A stretch of 64,000 nt of DNA, taken from Glycomyces artemisiae. GTDB lineage: Bacteria > Actinomycetota > Actinomycetes > Mycobacteriales > Micromonosporaceae. The stretch lies in the NCBI RefSeq assembly GCF_003002955.1, contig NZ_PVTJ01000010.1:107038-171037 (forward strand), written 5' to 3'. The stretch's first letter is position 1. Every line of letters begins with the position of its first letter. A program made the translations under genes and the position numbers. The notes under the pieces are model-generated. The model did no database searches. It was not told the DNA's origin and saw nothing but the letters and a program-made list of their open reading frames with translations. This document shows positions 62,359 through 64,000 of this stretch, in pieces.

Positions 62359-62401
62359 CGTAGCGGATTCGTAGCGTTCTAGTAGCGGCGCACTGCACGC
62401 T
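62359..62401 (+). promoter_or_regulatory. SARP-type operator and promoter of the secreted Cys-rich gene
   Basis: CGTAGCG, CGTAGCG and AGTAGCG start at 62359, 62370 and 62381 (11-bp period). Eight bases after the last lies CACGCT (62396-62401). Geometry and sequence are the same as at 57752-57794. Confidence 0.75.
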
Positions 62402-62441
62402 CGATCGCGGATGAGTCCGAACACGACGGAAAGAACGGATC

Positions 62442-63332
62442 ATGCGACGAAGAGCGATCGCGCTCATAGGAACCGCGGCGACCGCCGCGACGCTGCTGGC
62501 CGCCGCCCCGGTGGCAGCTGAGGAGACGGCCGTGCCCGCACCAGCCCTCGATGCGGCCCTCGAACGGGCCGGGGCCGGGCTCGGCGACGTCCCCGTCGAT
62601 CTCGGCGAAGCGGTCGCGGTGCCCCTCAGCGCCACGACCACGAACGAGGACGGCGAATTCACCGTCATGGACGGCGAGATCCCCTACGGCTCCTGCGGCG
62701 GCATCTGGTCCTGGGACTACACCGAGGCGGGCGACTACTGGCTCGATCTGACCTACGGGCTCACCGCCGACTGCAACTTCCCCGCCTACGGGTACCCCGA
62801 GACCGACATCGGCACCGAGGCCAGGCTCCACCCGCTCGACGAGTTCCACTCCGGCGACAGCGCCCCCTCCGGACACGGCGGACTCGGCACCCCGTCCGAG
62901 AGCGTCGAGCTCGTCCAGCGCTCCTGGCCCTCCTCCTGGCGCATGTCCGGCGAGATGAGCATCCTGCTGCTCTCCACCAACCCCGAGGAGCTGTGGGTCT
63001 GGGGAGCCGTTCCCGACGGGTGCGACGGCACCGGGACGTTCTTGCTCTACTGCCAGTTGGAGACCGAGGAACTGCACATCGGCAATCTGCCGTGCGGCAG
63101 CGCCGACTCCTACGCCGAGAGCGGCGGGTCGATGGACGCCGAGTTCGGCTGCTCCGGCAGCCTCACCGGCTCGATCACCGACACCGCGAACGACGGCGAC
63201 TGCGCCTACGCCATGGCCGCCCTCGCCAACGGCGAAGTCCTCTGGAAAGGCGTCTGCGACGGCGGGGGCACCGTCGACTTCGACTGGAACGCCCCCGGCC
63301 GGGTCGTCCACACCTGGGTATACGTGGGATAA
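62442..63332 (+). CDS. Secreted cysteine-rich protein, function unknown
   Basis: A 296-residue exported protein with a signal peptide (about 1-26, MRRRAIALIGTAATAATLLA then PVAAEE). The mature part has about nine cysteines in a beta-rich, Gly/Ser/Asp-rich domain (GEIPYGSCGGIWSWDY, LPCGSADSYAESGG, GDCAYAMAAL, GVCDGGGTVDFDW), suggesting disulfides. A GGAAAG ribosome-binding site is present. Transcription is predicted from the SARP-type promoter 40 bp upstream. No known family is recognised. Confidence 0.75.
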   Translation: MRRRAIALIGTAATAATLLAAAPVAAEETAVPAPALDAALERAGAGLGDVPVDLGEAVAVPLSATTTNEDGEFTVMDGEIPYGSCGGIWSWDYTEAGDYWLDLTYGLTADCNFPAYGYPETDIGTEARLHPLDEFHSGDSAPSGHGGLGTPSESVELVQRSWPSSWRMSGEMSILLLSTNPEELWVWGAVPDGCDGTGTFLLYCQLETEELHIGNLPCGSADSYAESGGSMDAEFGCSGSLTGSITDTANDGDCAYAMAALANGEVLWKGVCDGGGTVDFDWNAPGRVVHTWVYVG

Positions 63333-63355
63333 CGGTCGGCCAAACCGGAAATAGA

Positions 63356-63385
63356 CTCAGGGGCCAACCGAAGTTGGCCCCTGAG
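63356..63385. terminator. Terminator hairpin
   Basis: CTCAGGGGCCAAC, loop CGAA, GTTGGCCCCTGAG: a 13-bp perfect stem with a stable tetraloop, 24 bp after the stop. Confidence 0.85.
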
Positions 63386-63400
63386 CTGCGTATTTACCTG

Positions 63401-63441
63401 TACTCCCGAGCGGATTCGAACCGCCGTTTCCGCCTTGAGAG
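63401..63441 (-). other. tRNA-Glu(CTC) 3'-end fragment, attachment-site scar
   Basis: On the minus strand the sequence reads from the anticodon loop (CTCTCAA, anticodon CTC) through GGCGG, the T arm GGCGG-TTCGAAT-CCGCT and the acceptor strand CGGGAGT plus A. The 5' half of the tRNA is absent, and identity to a tRNA stops inside the anticodon loop. This is the usual att core of tRNA-integrating elements, with an integrase gene 175 bp away. Confidence 0.7.
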
Positions 63442-63513
63442 AGCTTCCCTGTCATATTTGCAGATTGCTGGTCACAGGCCTGAGCGCGTGTGAAACTGCT
63501 GGTAGATGGCTTG

Positions 63514-63539
63514 TTTCAGTTGTCAACTCCTGACTGAAA
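63514..63539. repeat. Inverted repeat in the att-integrase interval
   Basis: TTTCAGT (63514-63520) and ACTGAAA (63533-63539) with a 12-base gap; possibly a recombinase or regulator site. Confidence 0.4.
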
Positions 63540-63573
63540 TGACCATGTTCCACCGAGGACTGACACCCCCGTC

Positions 63574-63595
63574 TGCTACCACGGTGCTACCACGG
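63574..63595. repeat. Tandem 11-bp direct repeat before the integrase
   Basis: TGCTACCACGG occurs twice back to back. It may be an arm-type integrase site. On the minus strand it reads GGTAGCA twice with a four-base gap, resembling a two-copy SARP-type heptamer. Confidence 0.5.
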
Positions 63596-63615
63596 ATTCC
63601 ACACAGGAGGAGCCA

Positions 63616-63966
63616 ATGGGCTGGAGCGTTCCCCACGTCTCCAAGAAGGGCCGAACGACCTACAGAGCCTACTTCCGCGACATGCGCGGTGAAACCGTCT
63701 ACGAGGGCACCTACGCCACCGAGAAAGAATCCGACAAAGCCTGGCAGGCCGCCGAAGCCCGCATCGCCGACGGCCGCATCGTCGACGCCAAGGGCGGCCG
63801 AGTCAAGTTCAAGGACCACGTCCTCGAAACCTGGTTCCCCAACCACGTCATCGAGCAGTCCTCCGCCGACGACTACGAGTACCGCATTCGGAAGTACCTC
63901 AACCCCTGGAAGCTCATGCAAAAGGCTCTTTCGAGGGCATCATTGTCGCCGTGTCCTGTGACATAA
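63616..63966 (+). pseudogene. Tyrosine integrase, N-terminal part, interrupted
   Basis: Residues 1 to about 99 look like the arm-binding and start of the core-binding (SAM-like) domain of phage/ICE tyrosine integrases: WSVPHVSKKGRTTYRAYFRD, GTYATEKESDKAWQAAEA, VKFKDHVLETWFPNH and SADDYEYRIRKYLNPW. After that the protein reads KLMQKALSRA and stops at 63966, at the junction with a probable insertion sequence end (63924). The catalytic R-H-R-Y half is absent. An AGGAGGAG ribosome-binding site precedes the ATG. Confidence 0.7.
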
Positions 63967-64000
63967 TGAGGGGGATAGGTTTGAGAGCGCGTATTGTCAC
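63924..64000. mobile_element. Probable left end of an ISL3-family insertion sequence (cut by window edge)
   Basis: The sequence from 63924 begins GGCTCTTTCGAGGGCATC, resembling the GGCTCTT terminal repeats of ISL3-family elements. The 8 bases before it (ATGCAAAA) are AT-rich and of the size ISL3 elements duplicate. Integrase homology ends just before this point. The element's transposase lies outside the window, so the family call is tentative. Confidence 0.45.

Noticed and set aside
63401..63475. Complete tRNA-Glu gene
   Set aside because: Only the part from the anticodon loop to the 3' end matches; the 5' acceptor strand and D arm are absent.

Overview
The window is very GC-rich chromosomal DNA from an actinobacterium. 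Support comes from mshB (mycothiol synthesis), a mycobacterial Sdh1-type succinate dehydrogenase, three large multidomain regulators or STAND ATPases, leaderless promoters of the TAnnnT type, and strong G/C bias at third codon positions. Glycomycetales or a nearby order is a plausible home, but the sequence alone does not settle the genus.

Layout. 1-5.6 kb is a conserved housekeeping block: the end of a PfkB kinase, a DUF4245-like protein, xseB-xseA, ispH, rmuC and a glycine-rich membrane protein. 6.0-12.4 kb holds two tandem secreted subtilases. 12.4-14.9 kb holds an old-yellow-enzyme with its divergent MerR regulator, then two head-on fragments of lost sugar genes (the C-terminus of a galactonate dehydratase and of an ABC permease) and a small membrane protein. 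15.1-22 kb holds an AfsR-like regulator and a D-amino-acid module (N-acyl-D-amino-acid deacylase, RidA, D-serine-dehydratase-like enzyme) followed by a Nudix hydrolase. 22.4-30.7 kb holds small stress and housekeeping genes, ychF, a TetR-controlled membrane protein, ohrR-ohr and sdhCAB. 30.9-40.9 kb holds mshB, an MgtC-like gene, tRNA-Arg, an M48 protease, an M20 dipeptidase, a SURF1 protein, a bifunctional penicillin-binding protein, a siroheme-synthase fusion and a P-loop protein with a structured leader. 41.3-48.4 kb is a tightly coupled operon: FN3 protein, MoxR, DUF58 protein and a transglutaminase-fold protein that lacks its catalytic Cys and His. 48.5-53.8 kb holds small envelope, stress and transport genes.

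53.9-64 kb looks accessory. It contains a STAND ATPase, a glycerophosphotransferase-like gene with a 7-bp tandem array across its 5' end, two WXG100-like proteins, a SARP-AfsR regulator and a secreted Cys-rich protein. The right edge has a tRNA-Glu 3'-end fragment (an attachment-site scar) and a tyrosine integrase broken by what looks like the end of an ISL3-family insertion sequence.

The two most interesting signals are in this last region. First, near-identical triple heptamer repeats (11-bp period) sit exactly 8 bp upstream of matching -10 hexamers in front of both the WXG-like pair and the secreted Cys-rich gene, on either side of the SARP gene. They define a small candidate SARP regulon. 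Second, the 13.9-copy 7-bp array lies between a start codon with a ribosome-binding site and the body of the glycerophosphotransferase-like gene. At the present length the two are out of frame, and one more repeat would join them, which is the layout of a phase-variable switch.

Across the rest of the window, about eighteen genes have a TAnnnT hexamer 6-8 nt before their start codon. Leaderless transcription therefore appears to be the normal mode for many housekeeping genes here.
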